A stretch of DNA of 64,000 nt from Streptomyces bikiniensis (GCA_000716465.1 JNWL01000004.1:151495-215494); one strand, 5' to 3'; shown: positions 37,180 through 46,711, numbered from the stretch's first letter. Translations and numbers: made by a program. The notes: generated from the sequence alone by a model not told the origin.

Positions 37180-37213
37180 TGTGATCGGTGTGATCGGTGT
37201 GATCTCGGTGATC
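37180..37213. repeat. TGTGATCGG short direct repeats upstream of the Cyt-like gene
   Basis: Two perfect copies of TGTGATCGG, a third with a 2-bp insertion and a partial fourth lie 12-45 bp upstream of the TTG start. The regular spacing could phase a regulator or be simple slippage. Confidence 0.6.
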
Positions 37214-37291
37214 AGGAGGGGTCAGTATGGCGAGCGAGCGCGGTACGGGCGGGGCGTGTCCGGCGTACGGACGCGCCGGCCCGGACGGCGC

Positions 37292-38134
37292 TCAGGACCT
37301 GCGGCGGGGCTTTCCGCTCCGGCCGCCGCGCGCGGAGCCCCCGGTGCTCCCCCTGCGGGCCGCGGGCCGTCCCGACGTACGGGAACCGGCCCCGGGCTTG
37401 CCGGACTTGGCGGGCTTCCCGGACGCGGACCCGGTGGACTTCTGTTCCTTCCGGCCCTTCTTCTCCTCCGCGCGGCGGCCCCGGGTGCTGTTCACCGTCC
37501 GGCCCCGCACGATGCCGATGAACTCCTCCACCAGGTCGGGGGCCTCGTCGGCGGCCGGCCACGACAGGGCGACGCGCGACTGCGGGACGCTGGTGAGGGT
37601 CCGGTAGGTGAGGTCCTTGCGGTGGTGCAGCCGGGCGAGCGACTGGGGGACGACGAGCAGGCCGACCCCGGCCGCGACGAGTTCGATCGCGTCGGCGGTG
37701 GTGGCGGGACGCTCGAACGCCGGGCGGCCCGGCGGGCGCTCCCAGCCGAGGGTGTCGTCGAGGGGGTGCAGGACGAGTTCGTCGGCGAGGTCCTCCGCCG
37801 CCACCTCCTCGACCGCCGCGAACAGGTGGTCCTTGGGGACGACGACGACCGTCGTCTCCGTGTAGAGCGGGATCGCGCTGAGGTCGTCCCCGTCGACGGG
37901 GAGCCGGACGAGGCCCGCGTCCGCCGCGCCCTCCCGGAGCGTGCCGAACGCCTCGGCCGGGGTCACGGCGTGGAGGGCCAGCGGTACGTCGGGCAGGCGC
38001 TCGTTCCAGATCCGCACCCACTTCGAGGGGGTCACGCCCGGCACGTACGCGAGCCGGAACGAGGGGGTCTCCGGGGAGGAGCCGGAGGAGGAGTCCGGGG
38101 TGGGGTCCGAGGGGGAAGCGTCCGTGCCTGTCAC
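37292..38134 (-). CDS. LysR substrate-binding domain protein without HTH, basic C-terminal tail
   Basis: A 280-residue protein starting at GTG 38134. After a Ser/Pro/Asp-rich start, residues 27-215 match the LysR effector domain (FRLAYVPGVTPSKWVRIW, ADAGLVRLP, IPLYTETTVVVVPKDH, ELVAAGVGLLVVPQSLAR), but no helix-turn-helix precedes it. The last 65 residues are Lys/Arg/Gly/Ser-rich and could bind nucleic acid. It is divergent from a DUF5997 gene across 63 bp. The two may form a regulator-like pair, with DUF5997 supplying the DNA-binding part. That is speculation; function is unknown. Confidence 0.82.
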   Translation of the reverse strand: MTGTDASPSDPTPDSSSGSSPETPSFRLAYVPGVTPSKWVRIWNERLPDVPLALHAVTPAEAFGTLREGAADAGLVRLPVDGDDLSAIPLYTETTVVVVPKDHLFAAVEEVAAEDLADELVLHPLDDTLGWERPPGRPAFERPATTADAIELVAAGVGLLVVPQSLARLHHRKDLTYRTLTSVPQSRVALSWPAADEAPDLVEEFIGIVRGRTVNSTRGRRAEEKKGRKEQKSTGSASGKPAKSGKPGAGSRTSGRPAARRGSTGGSARGGRSGKPRRRS

Positions 38135-38197
38135 TCCGCCAGGTTACCGGTAGCCGCCGTGGTCGGAGTCCGTCCGCATGCTCGATACCCTGGTCGT

Positions 38198-38596
38198 ATG
38201 ACGTCGCACCAGAACACCCAGACGATGAAGCCCGCGACCGCGGCGAAGAAGCTGGGTGTGTACCTCGAGGCCACCCCCGCGGAGTTCCAGGAGGGTGTCG
38301 TCTCGCGCACCGAGCTGAACGAGCTCCAGGCCGACCCGCCCGCCTGGCTCCAGGAGCTCCGGAAGAACGGTCCGCACCCCCGCCCGGTGGTCGCGTCGAA
38401 GCTGGGCGTCTCCATCGCCGGCCTCGCGCGCGGCGGCATCACCGAGCCCCTCACCACCGAGCAGATCGACGCGCTCAAGCAGGAGTCCCCCGAGTGGCTC
38501 CGGAAGGAGCGGGCCACCCAGGCGGAGGTCCGCAAGGAGACCGCCCGCATCAAGGAGCGCGACGCGGAGCGGGCGCGCCGCGCGCAGGAGGCCTGA
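38198..38596 (+). CDS. DUF5997 family protein
   Basis: A 132-residue soluble protein starting at ATG 38198. It has a conserved-looking core (MKPATAAKKLGVYLEATPAE; WLQELRKNGPHPRPVVASKL; GVSIAGLARGGITEPLTTEQ) and a charged coiled-coil tail (RKERATQAEVRKETARIKER). AAKKLGVYLEATP and VASKLGVSIAGLARGGI resemble helix-turn-helix segments, so DNA binding is possible. A -10-like GATACC close to the ATG and no ribosome site suggest a leaderless mRNA. It is divergent from the HTH-less LysR domain gene. Confidence 0.78.
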   Translation: MTSHQNTQTMKPATAAKKLGVYLEATPAEFQEGVVSRTELNELQADPPAWLQELRKNGPHPRPVVASKLGVSIAGLARGGITEPLTTEQIDALKQESPEWLRKERATQAEVRKETARIKERDAERARRAQEA

Positions 38597-38626
38597 CCTT
38601 CCCGCCCGTTCCCCGCTCCCCTTCCT

Positions 38627-38650
38627 CCGGCCCGGTCACGACCGGGCCGG
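38627..38650 (+). terminator. Terminator after the DUF5997 gene
   Basis: CCGGCCCGGTC and GACCGGGCCGG form a perfect 11-bp stem with a 2-nt loop. Confidence 0.75.
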
Positions 38651-38689
38651 ACCGGTGTGGCGCGGGGACCGGTGAGGGAGTCATCCCTC

Positions 38690-39649
38690 ATGAGCGATCA
38701 CCCCCTCGCGAGGGACACGAGCACCGCGCACCGGCCGCCGGTCGTCGTCGGCGTGGACGGGTCCGAGCACGGCCTGCGGGCCCTGGAGTGGGCCCTGGGC
38801 ACCGCCGAGAGCACCGGGTCCCCGCTGGTCGTGGCCCACGTCCGTCCCGAGGAGCTGCAGCTCGGCAGCGCCCGCGTCGAGTCCCTGGGCGGGGCGCCGG
38901 AGCTTCCCGACACGGTGTTGAACGGCGTGGCGGCCGGGATGGAGCGGCGGGGGACGCGCGTCCCCGTGCGGTACGAGTCCCTCGACGGGTCCGTGACCGA
39001 CGCCCTGGCGGCGGTCGCCCGGGGCGCCCGGCTCCTGGTGACCGGCTCCCGGGGCCGCGGCGGCTTCGCGAGCCTGCTGCTCGGCTCGACGAGCCGCACC
39101 CTGGCCGCGAGCGCGCCCTGTCCGCTCGTCGTCGTCCCGCACGAGGCCCGTACGGCCGCCCCGGAGGGCGGACCGGGAGCGGGCCGGGTGCTCATGGGCC
39201 TGCACCCGGAGGAATCCCCGGACGAGGTGCCGGCCTTCGCCTTCGAGGAGGCGCACCACCGGGGCGTGCCGCTGGAGGCCGTGACCGCCTTCCGGCTGCC
39301 CCCGCCGCAGGGCGCCCTGCTCGCCGCGCCGTCCCCGGCCCTCCAGGTGCCGCCCCCGCTGCCCCTGGCGGACGACGCCGAGGAGCTCGTACGGGGGGCG
39401 GAGCGGGAGCAGGAGGAGCGGCTGCGGCCCTTCGCGGCGCGGTGGCCGGACGTGGAGCTGCGTCCGGTGGTGGTGCCGGGGGACGCGGTGGGGCGGCTCG
39501 TGGAGGGCTCGCGGGACGCGGGCCTGCTGGTCGTGGGGCGGCACCACCGGCACCGCCTCGGCTCGCTGCTCGTCGGTTCCGTCGCCCACGCGGTGCTGCA
39601 CGAGGCCCACTGCCCGGTGGCGGTGGTGCCCCCGGCGCCCGCCGGGTGA
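38690..39649 (+). CDS. Universal stress protein with two USP domains
   Basis: A 319-residue cytoplasmic protein starting at ATG 38690 with GAGGGAG upstream. Two tandem UspA domains (about 17-158 and 172-315) begin with VVVGVDGSEHGLRALEWALG and end with the ATP-binding G-x2-G-x9-G-S/T pattern: GSRGRGGFASLLLGSTS in domain 1 and GRHHRHRLGSLLVGSVA in domain 2. Such proteins bind ATP and help cells survive stress or dormancy. It lies 24 bp before the Nudix gene, so the two may be cotranscribed. Confidence 0.9.
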   Translation: MSDHPLARDTSTAHRPPVVVGVDGSEHGLRALEWALGTAESTGSPLVVAHVRPEELQLGSARVESLGGAPELPDTVLNGVAAGMERRGTRVPVRYESLDGSVTDALAAVARGARLLVTGSRGRGGFASLLLGSTSRTLAASAPCPLVVVPHEARTAAPEGGPGAGRVLMGLHPEESPDEVPAFAFEEAHHRGVPLEAVTAFRLPPPQGALLAAPSPALQVPPPLPLADDAEELVRGAEREQEERLRPFAARWPDVELRPVVVPGDAVGRLVEGSRDAGLLVVGRHHRHRLGSLLVGSVAHAVLHEAHCPVAVVPPAPAG

Positions 39650-39673
39650 GGGCGCGCTGGTAGAAGGAGTGCC

Positions 39674-40174
39674 ATGACCGCCTTCGAGCACGCAGCCGCA
39701 GCCCGGCGCAACGTCCAGCCGCCGCCCGCCCACGCCTCCCTCGGAGCGGGGGTCGTCGTGACCGACGCCTCCGGCCGGGTGCTGCTCGGGCTCCACCGCT
39801 CCGGGGTGTGGGAGCTGCCGGGCGGCAAGGTCGAGCCGGGCGAGTCCGTGGAGGCCGCGGCGGCCCGCGAGCTGGCCGAGGAGACGGCGCTGGTCGCGGA
39901 CGCGGCCGAGGTGGAGGTCCTGGGGCTGATCCTGGACTCGGTCACCTCCGGCCGCATGACCCGGATGACCGTGGCCACGACGGTGGGCGCCTTCCGCGGG
40001 ACGCCGGCCGTGACCGAGCCCGACAAGATCGAGCGCTGGGAGTGGACGGACCCGGACCGGCTGCCGGAGGCGCTGTTCCTGCCCTCGGCGCAGGTGCTGC
40101 GGATGTGGCGGCCGGACCTGCCGATCCCCGGCGGCCCGTTCCACCGGTACGCGATGGGCCCGCTGCCCGGCTGA
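39674..40174 (+). CDS. Nudix hydrolase
   Basis: A 166-residue enzyme with a complete Nudix box, GGKVEPGESVEAAAARELAEETAL (start near residue 54), that binds the catalytic Mg ions through its REXXEE-type glutamates. It would hydrolyse a nucleoside diphosphate linked to another group. The exact substrate (oxidised dNTP, sugar nucleotide or other) cannot be told. It follows the USP gene closely with its own GAAGGAG ribosome site. Confidence 0.9.
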   Translation: MTAFEHAAAARRNVQPPPAHASLGAGVVVTDASGRVLLGLHRSGVWELPGGKVEPGESVEAAAARELAEETALVADAAEVEVLGLILDSVTSGRMTRMTVATTVGAFRGTPAVTEPDKIERWEWTDPDRLPEALFLPSAQVLRMWRPDLPIPGGPFHRYAMGPLPG

Positions 40175-40285
40175 CCTCCGGCCCGGCGCTCCGGTGCCGC
40201 TCCGCGTCGCCGCGCGGGGTGCGGCGGCCCTGACTAGCGTGGCTCACAGGAAGCGGACGTCATCGACCGGAGGAGAGTCACCGTC

Positions 40286-41080
40286 ATGGCCGCACGACCT
40301 GAAGGCACGCCGATCTGGACCGACGCGATGTTCACCGACGCCGAGGCCGCCAAGACGTTCTACGGCGACGTGCTCGGCTGGACCTTCGCCGAGGCCGCCA
40401 CGGAGTTCGGCGGCTACACCCAGGCCTCCAAGAACGGGAAGGCGGTCGCGGCCGTCGTCCCGCCGATGCCGGGGCAGGACACCCCGCCGCAGTCGGCCTG
40501 GTGTCTCTACTTCTCCTCGCCGGACGCCGCCGCCACGGCGGAGCGGATCCGGACCGCGGGCGGCACCGTCCTGATGGAGCCGATGCGGATCGGCGAGTTC
40601 GGGACGATGTGCCTCGCGCGGGACCCCGCGGGCGTCGTGTTCGGCGTCTGGCAGCCGGGGACGCACGAGGGCTTCGAGCTGGAGGGCGAGACCGGCTCGT
40701 ACGCCTGGGCGGAGGTGTTCACCCGGGAGCCGGAGAAGTCCGACGCCTTCTTCACGTCCGTCTTCGGCTACGGCTCGAAGCGGATGAAGGACCAGGAGGT
40801 CGACTACCGGGTCTTCGACCTGGGCGACGACCCGGTCCTCGGACGGATGACGATGACCGACGACTTCCCGCCGGAGGTCCCCTCGTACATCCAGATCTAC
40901 TTCGCCGTCGACAACTGCGACAAGGCGGTGGAGGCGGCGGAGCGGCTCTCCGGGCGGAAGGTCTTCGGGCCGGTGGACAGCCCGTTCGGCCGGTTCGCCG
41001 CGATCCTGGACCCGCAGGGGGCCGCCTTCGCCGTGATCGACATGAGGACCACGGTGGGCGAGATGCCCGAGATGGAGTGA
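40286..41080 (+). CDS. VOC family protein, two modules
   Basis: A 264-residue protein with two VOC domains (about 8-122 and 132-258). It opens TPIWTDAMFTDAEAAKTFYG and contains YAWAEVFTREPEKSDAFFTS at the second module. GGAGGAGAG lies upstream of ATG 40286. Homologues are annotated as hydroxylases or glyoxalase-like proteins without proven substrates. It is a distant relative of the protein encoded at 25203. Confidence 0.85.
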   Translation: MAARPEGTPIWTDAMFTDAEAAKTFYGDVLGWTFAEAATEFGGYTQASKNGKAVAAVVPPMPGQDTPPQSAWCLYFSSPDAAATAERIRTAGGTVLMEPMRIGEFGTMCLARDPAGVVFGVWQPGTHEGFELEGETGSYAWAEVFTREPEKSDAFFTSVFGYGSKRMKDQEVDYRVFDLGDDPVLGRMTMTDDFPPEVPSYIQIYFAVDNCDKAVEAAERLSGRKVFGPVDSPFGRFAAILDPQGAAFAVIDMRTTVGEMPEME

Positions 41081-41084
41081 CCGC

Positions 41085-41096
41085 CCCGGGCCCGGG
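41085..41096. terminator. Palindrome CCCGGGCCCGGG between convergent genes
   Basis: A 12-bp perfect palindrome in the 18-bp gap between the VOC gene (+) and the small membrane protein gene (-). It is short for a terminator but well placed. Confidence 0.35.
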
Positions 41097-41098
41097 TG

Positions 41099-41293
41099 TC
41101 ACGGCTTGAGGCTGGAGACCACGTCGGCGGTGGCGGCGACCCCCTCGTGGATGGTGGGCGCCATGCTGGTGCCGGCGAGGAAGAAGCCGAGCAGGGCGCA
41201 GACGATCGCGTGCGAGAGCTTGAGACCGCCGTTCCGCAGGAAGATCACGGCCAGGATCAGCAGGAGCAGCACCACAGAAATGGAAACGGCCAT
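41099..41293 (-). CDS. Small membrane protein, 64 residues
   Basis: Starts at ATG 41293 (MAVSISVVLLLLILAVIFLR). Two membrane helices are predicted, about 4-20 and 28-45, the second reading SHAIVCALLGFFLAGT, with a short hydrophilic tail. The longer in-frame extension to 41476 is not protein-like. Function unknown. It is monocistronic, convergent with the VOC gene. Confidence 0.7.
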   Translation of the reverse strand: MAVSISVVLLLLILAVIFLRNGGLKLSHAIVCALLGFFLAGTSMAPTIHEGVAATADVVSSLKP

Positions 41294-41427
41294 CGCCTTC
41301 ACGTCCCTCCGACGCCGCACCGGAATTGCGGCTTTCGGCGGACAGTGTGGCGGAATGAGCGCTCCGTCCGGGCGTACGGCGGGGCGGCCATCCGGGTGAG
41401 ATCCGGTCCGGGGCCCCGCCGGGGCGG

Positions 41428-42085
<658 letters not shown>

Positions 42086-42093
<8 letters not shown>

Positions 42094-43204
42094 GGGGGCG
42101 CTCCGGGTGGTGGCAGGCCACCCCGGCCGCGGGCTCGGGGCGGGTGGCGCAGAGGTCGGTGGCGCGCGGGCAGCGCGGGGCGAAGGCGCAGCCCCCGGGC
42201 AGGTCGGAGAGCTCCGGCGGCATGCCGGGGATCGGGGCGAAGGCCCGGTCGGGCAGGGCGTCGAGCAGGCCGCGGGCATAGGGGTGGCGGGGTCCGGCGG
42301 GGCCGAAGAAGCGGTGGGCGGGGGCGATCTCCACGATCCGGCCCGCGTACATGACGGCGACCCGGTCCGCGATCCGCTCGGCGGCGGCCAGGTCGTGGGT
42401 GATGAGGAGCAGGGCGCGGCCGTCGTCGGCGTGGCGGCGCAGTTCGTCCACGGTGCGGTCGACGAGGTCGCGGTCGAGGCCGGTGGTGGGCTCGTCGGCC
42501 AGCAGCAGCCGGGCGTCGCCGATGAGGGCGAGGGCGGTGGCGGCGCGCTGGGCGAGGCCGCCGGAGAGCTCGTGCGGGTGGCGGTCGAGGTGGTCGGCGG
42601 GGAAGGCGGTCCGCCCGGCCGCTTCCTCGGCGGCCGCGCGCCGGACGCGGCGGGAGGTGCCGGTGAGGGCCCGTACGGTCTCCTCGAGCTGGGACCGTAC
42701 GGTGCGGACGGGGGTGAGGTGGGCGGCGGGGCTCTGCGGTACGAGTCCGGCGCGGCGGCCCCGTACGGTGCGGGCGAGGGTCTTCTCGTCGGCGGCGAGC
42801 AGGTCGGTCCCGTCCTGGCCGTCGGGGCTCACGAGCAGGGCCGTGCCGGAGGTCTCGGCGTTGCCCGGGAGCAGGCCGAGGAGGGCGGAGGCGAGGACGG
42901 ACTTGCCGCAGCCGCTCTCGCCGACGAGGGCGAGGCACTCCCCCGCCGCGAGGTCGAAGTCGGCGTCGCTGACGGCGTCGACGGTCCGGCCGCCGCGCAG
43001 CCGGAAGCGGACGGTGAGGCCGCGGACGCTGAGGACGGCGTCCTCGGCCCGCCCGGCGGTCACGGCGTCGAGCGCGCGGAGGAGCTTGTCCTCCGGGACA
43101 CCGGGGACACCGGGGGTGCCGGGGGTGTCGAGGGTGCCGGAGGCTCCGGGGGCACCAGGGGTGCCGGGAGTCTTCGGGGCTTTCGAGGCGCGGGGCGCGT
43201 TCAC
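42086..43204 (-). CDS. nikD: ABC transporter ATPase, NikD/OppD-like, with Pro-Gly repeat N-terminus
   Basis: A 372-residue ATPase of the peptide/nickel family. GTG 43204 overlaps the permease stop as GTGA. The first 45 residues are a low-complexity tail of PGTPGAPGASG-like triplets. The ATPase follows: VGESGCGKS (Walker A), VPQSP (Q-loop), LSGGLAQ (signature), LLLADEP (Walker B), THD. The C-terminal domain has the CAFAPRCP and later Cys residues that typically bind an iron-sulfur cluster in OppD/DppD-type subunits. With NikE-like it would power the importer. Confidence 0.72.
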
Positions 43205-44037
43205 AGCATCAGCTCCGATCGGCGGCGCGGGTTGAGCCGGTCGCGCCACACGCCCGCGAGCCCGGCGATGGCGAGGGTCGGCACGATGAGGAGGAGGCCG
43301 GGGAAGAGGGTGGGCCACCAGTACCCGGCGAGGAGCGAGGAGCGCGCGTTCTGCACCAGGTTGCCCAGGCTGGCCTGGTGGCTGGGGAGGCCGAGGCCGA
43401 GGAAGGAGAGCGCGGACTCGTGCCACATGGCGTGCGGGACCATCAGGACGGCGGCGAGCCCGGCCTGCGGCAGGACGGCGGGCAGCAGGTGCCGGACGGC
43501 GACGCGCCACCGTCCCGAGCCGCCGGAGACGGCGGCGTCCACGAAGGGCCGGGTGCGCAGCGAGAGGACCTCGGAGCGCACGATCCGGGCGGTGGAGAGC
43601 CAGTGGGTGACGGCGACGGAGACGATGACGGGCCAGACGCCGGGCCGGAAGAGGGCGACGACGAAGATGCCGAGGAGCAGGTGCGGCACGGAGGAGAAGG
43701 CGTCCACGAGCCGCATGAGGGTGCGGTCGGCCCAGCCGCCGAGCGCGCCGGCGGCGGCTCCGACGGCGGTGCCGATGACGGTGGCGACGAGCGCGGCGAC
43801 GAGTCCGACGAGGAGCGAGACCCGCAGGCCGTAGACGCAGCGCAGCAGGAGGTCGCGGCCGAGGTCGTCGGTGCCGAAGGGGTGGTCCCAGGACGGCGGC
43901 AGGAGCTTGCGGGAGAGGTCGACGGCCTGCTCGTCCAGCTGGACGAGCGGCGGGACGAGCAGCACGGCGAGGAGGACGGCCGCGACGGTGACGGCGGAGG
44001 TCCAGAAGCGGATCCGGTGGGTGCGCGGGTCAGCCAT
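43201..44037 (-). CDS. nikC: ABC transporter permease, NikC/DppC-like
   Basis: A 278-residue inner-membrane permease of the peptide/nickel (binding-protein-dependent) family, with about six helices. The family signature GTDDLGRDLLLRCVYGLRVS lies after the first helix, and the EAA-type loop is around AAVSGGSGRWRVAVRHLLP. It overlaps the upstream permease gene by 8 bp and the downstream ATPase by 4 bp. Forms the channel with NikB-like. Confidence 0.75.
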   Translation of the reverse strand: MADPRTHRIRFWTSAVTVAAVLLAVLLVPPLVQLDEQAVDLSRKLLPPSWDHPFGTDDLGRDLLLRCVYGLRVSLLVGLVAALVATVIGTAVGAAAGALGGWADRTLMRLVDAFSSVPHLLLGIFVVALFRPGVWPVIVSVAVTHWLSTARIVRSEVLSLRTRPFVDAAVSGGSGRWRVAVRHLLPAVLPQAGLAAVLMVPHAMWHESALSFLGLGLPSHQASLGNLVQNARSSLLAGYWWPTLFPGLLLIVPTLAIAGLAGVWRDRLNPRRRSELML

Positions 44038-44995
44038 CGAAGCCCACCCTCGGGTCGGCCAGGCCGTACAGGAGGTCGGAGAGGAGGTTGCCGAGGAGCA
44101 CGGCGGCGGTGGCGAGGACGGTGAGCGCGGCCAGCAGCGGGAAGTCCACGGAGGTGGCGGCCGTGACGGTGGCGGCGGCGATGCCGGGCCAGCTGAAGAC
44201 GGTCTCCACGAGGAGGGCGCCGGTGATCAGCTCGGGGACGCGGGAGCCGACGAGGGTGAGCATGGGGAGCATTCCGGAGCGGAGGGCGTGGCCGGTGAGG
44301 ACGGTCCGCTCGCTCAGGCCGCGGGCGCGGGCGCCGCGCACGGGGTCCTCGTCGAGGGCGTCGCCGACGCCCTGGCGGACGTACAGGAAGAACCACGGCA
44401 GCTGGGAGATCCCGAGGACGAGCGCGGGCAGCACGAGGTGGCGGGCGACCTGGTCGAAGGTGACGGTGTCGCTCGCGGTGTCGGTGAGGCCGCCGGCGGG
44501 CAGGGCGCCCAGCTTCAGGGCGAAGAACCAGATGGCGAGGAGGCCGAGCCAGAAGGCGGGGGCGGCTTCCAGGGTGTACGCGACGGAGCTGACGGCCCGG
44601 TCCAGGAGGCCGCCGCGGCGGCGTCCGGCGAGGACGCCGAGGAGGGTGCCGAGCGCGATGGCCACGGCGAAGGCGGTGGCGGCGAGCAGGACGGACCAGC
44701 CGAGGCGTTCGGTGATGACCTCGGCGACGGGCCGGCGCATGACGGCGGAGTCGCCGAGGTCACCGGTGAGGGCGGCGGTGAGCCAGTCCCACCAGCGGGT
44801 GAGGAGGGGCCGGTCGACGCCGAGGTTGGCGCGGAGCTGGTCGAGGTTCTCCTGCGAGGCGGTGAGGCCGGCGGTGCCGGCGTAGGCCTTGACCGGGTCG
44901 AAGGGGGAGGCCTCGGCGACGGCGAAGACCGCGAGGGTGACGGCGAGGAGGACGGGGACGGCGGCCAGGGCGCGCCGTCCCGTCATCCGTGCCAT
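44030..44995 (-). CDS. nikB: ABC transporter permease, NikB/DppB-like
   Basis: A 321-residue inner-membrane permease starting at ATG 44995 (MARMTGRRALAAVPVLLAVT); ATG 44986 is an alternative. Typical features are the long periplasmic loop after helix 1, with LGVDRPLLTRWWDWLTAALT and GDLGDS, and a C-terminal PELITGALLVETVFSWPGIA block. It follows the binding-protein gene by 23 bp and overlaps the next permease. Confidence 0.75.
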   Translation of the reverse strand: MARMTGRRALAAVPVLLAVTLAVFAVAEASPFDPVKAYAGTAGLTASQENLDQLRANLGVDRPLLTRWWDWLTAALTGDLGDSAVMRRPVAEVITERLGWSVLLAATAFAVAIALGTLLGVLAGRRRGGLLDRAVSSVAYTLEAAPAFWLGLLAIWFFALKLGALPAGGLTDTASDTVTFDQVARHLVLPALVLGISQLPWFFLYVRQGVGDALDEDPVRGARARGLSERTVLTGHALRSGMLPMLTLVGSRVPELITGALLVETVFSWPGIAAATVTAATSVDFPLLAALTVLATAAVLLGNLLSDLLYGLADPRVGFDG

Positions 44996-45018
44996 GGCCC
45001 CCCAGGGGAGGCGGCGCT

Positions 45019-46635
45019 TCACTTCTGCGCCGCTCCGGCGCCCTTGGGCTTCCAGCTCTCGACGTTCCACCAGGGGCCGGCGGCGAGGCCGTGGTCGTGC
45101 GGCTCGGTCTGGGTGGACAGGCCGTCCCAGGAGTCGTTGACGACGTAGAGGTGGTCGATGTGGGTGAGGAAGGTGTAGCCGGGGTTCTTCACCAGCTCGC
45201 GCTGGACGGTGTCGTACGCGGCGTGCCGCTCGGCGGGGTCGTTGGTGCGGCGCCCGTCCTCCAGGGCCTGGTCGACGGTCTTGTTGTCGTACCAGGCCAT
45301 GTTGTTGAAGCCGTCGCCGCCGAGGGAGGACTTCAGGAGGAGGTACTGGTCGAAGTCGGGGTCGCCGGGCGAGCCGCCGCCGGCGAGGACGGCGTCGGTC
45401 TTCATCCGGGGCTCGATGACCTCCCAGGTGCCGGCCTGGGTCTTGATGTCGATGCCGGCCTTCTTGGCGTCGGAGGCGTAGGCGAGGGCGTGGTCCTGGC
45501 GGAGCTTGTCGCCGGAGAGGTACCAGAGCGGGAAGGAGGCGCGGACGCCGTCCTTGACGCGGACGCCGTCGGGGCCGGGCTTCCAGCCGGCCTCGTCGAG
45601 GATCTTCTGCGCCCCGGCGAGGTCGTGGCGGCGCTCGGTGCCCTTGGTGAACCAGGGGCTGTCGGTGGGGACGGGCCCGTAGGCGGGCTTTCCGGCCCCT
45701 TCGAGGATCTTGTCGACCATGGCCTCGCGGTCGACGGCGAGGTCGAGGGCGCGGCGGACGGCGGTGTCGCCGGTCACCTCGTTGTGGGTGGGGAGGGTGA
45801 CCGTGCGGTAGTCGTAGGTCTTCGCCGCCCAGGTCTTCCTGCCCTTGTCGGTCTTGAAGCCGGCGGCGAGGTTGGGCGGCAGGATGGCGCCGTCGAGGTC
45901 GCCGGCGCGCAGCCGGGTGGCGCGGACGTCGTCGTCCTTGATGATCGCCATGGTGAACTTCTTCACCTGGGGCGCGCCGTTCCAGTAGGTGGGGTTGGCC
46001 TTGAAGCTGAGCTTCTCGCCCTTGGACCAGCCGGTGAGGACGTACGGGCCGGTGCCGATCGGCCTGGTGGTGAAGGCGCCGGTGTTGACGTCCTGCTTCG
46101 CGGCGACGTGCTCGGGGGCGATGGCGTGGACGGTGCGCTCGGCGAAGGGCGCGTAGGGGTACTTGAGCCGGAAGACGACGGTGTCGTCGCCGACCGCCTC
46201 GACGCTCTTGAGGGCGTCGAGCTCGGTGCGGGAGGGGTTGTTCGTCTTCGGGTCGAGGATCGTGCGGTACGTGAAGACGACGTCCTTCGCGGTGAAGGGG
46301 GCCCCGTCGCTGAAGGTGACGCCCTTGCGGAGGGCGTAGGTGTAGGTGAGGCCGCCGTCGCTGACGCGGGGCAGCTCGCGGGCGAGGGCCGGCTTCAGCT
46401 TCATGTCGGCGTCGAAGGCGAGGAGGCCGTCGAATATCTTCGAGTTGCCGTCCTTGCCGTAGCCGAGGAGGGGGCTGAGGCTCTCGGGCTCGTAGGCGAT
46501 GCCGACGACCGCGGAATCCTTGGGCCCGCCGGTGCCGCCGGTGGCGGAGCCGGGGTTCGAGCAGGCTGCGGCGGTGAGGGCGAGGGAGCCCGCCAGGGCC
46601 GTGGCCGCCGCGTTGCGGATGGATCGGGCGGTCAT
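45019..46635 (-). CDS. nikA: ABC transporter substrate-binding lipoprotein, probable NikA
   Basis: A 538-residue family 5 (peptide/nickel) solute-binding protein starting at ATG 46635. The lipoprotein signal ends in LTAAAC (Cys near residue 25). Family features include VVGIAYEPESLSPLL, LRKGVTFSDGAPFTAKDVVF and ARELPRVSDGGLTYTYALRK. Family 5 proteins bind peptides, nickel-chelates or related ligands. The Nur-like box upstream and the gene order binding protein/permease/permease/ATPase/ATPase match the nikABCDE operon described in S. coelicolor. Peptide import is the alternative. Confidence 0.75.
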   Translation of the reverse strand: MTARSIRNAAATALAGSLALTAAACSNPGSATGGTGGPKDSAVVGIAYEPESLSPLLGYGKDGNSKIFDGLLAFDADMKLKPALARELPRVSDGGLTYTYALRKGVTFSDGAPFTAKDVVFTYRTILDPKTNNPSRTELDALKSVEAVGDDTVVFRLKYPYAPFAERTVHAIAPEHVAAKQDVNTGAFTTRPIGTGPYVLTGWSKGEKLSFKANPTYWNGAPQVKKFTMAIIKDDDVRATRLRAGDLDGAILPPNLAAGFKTDKGRKTWAAKTYDYRTVTLPTHNEVTGDTAVRRALDLAVDREAMVDKILEGAGKPAYGPVPTDSPWFTKGTERRHDLAGAQKILDEAGWKPGPDGVRVKDGVRASFPLWYLSGDKLRQDHALAYASDAKKAGIDIKTQAGTWEVIEPRMKTDAVLAGGGSPGDPDFDQYLLLKSSLGGDGFNNMAWYDNKTVDQALEDGRRTNDPAERHAAYDTVQRELVKNPGYTFLTHIDHLYVVNDSWDGLSTQTEPHDHGLAAGPWWNVESWKPKGAGAAQK

Positions 46636-46640
46636 CGTGT

Positions 46641-46711
46641 CCGTACCCCTTTTGAAGATCAAACGTTCTTGCCAACAGCTCGCAATTAAACAGTATGTAT
46701 AAGGGGTACGG
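46641..46711. promoter_or_regulatory. 11-bp inverted repeat flanking the nikA promoter
   Basis: CCGTACCCCTT (46641-46651) and AAGGGGTACGG (46701-46711) are perfect inverted copies 49 nt apart. The inner copy overlaps the nikA ribosome site (AAAGGGGT on the minus strand) and the outer lies at the promoter. AT-rich -10-like TATACAT lies between. DNA looping or an mRNA hairpin hiding the ribosome site are both possible. Confidence 0.5.
46669..46685. promoter_or_regulatory. Nur-box-like site (TTGCCA-N5-TCGCAA)
   Basis: TTGCCAACAGCTCGCAA fits the published Nur (nickel-responsive Fur-family repressor) consensus tTGCaa-N5-ttGCAa. Both TTGC/GCAA ends are exact and 10 of 12 arm positions match. It lies 33 bp upstream of nikA next to the presumed -10, as expected for repression by nickel-bound Nur. 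Confidence 0.65.
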
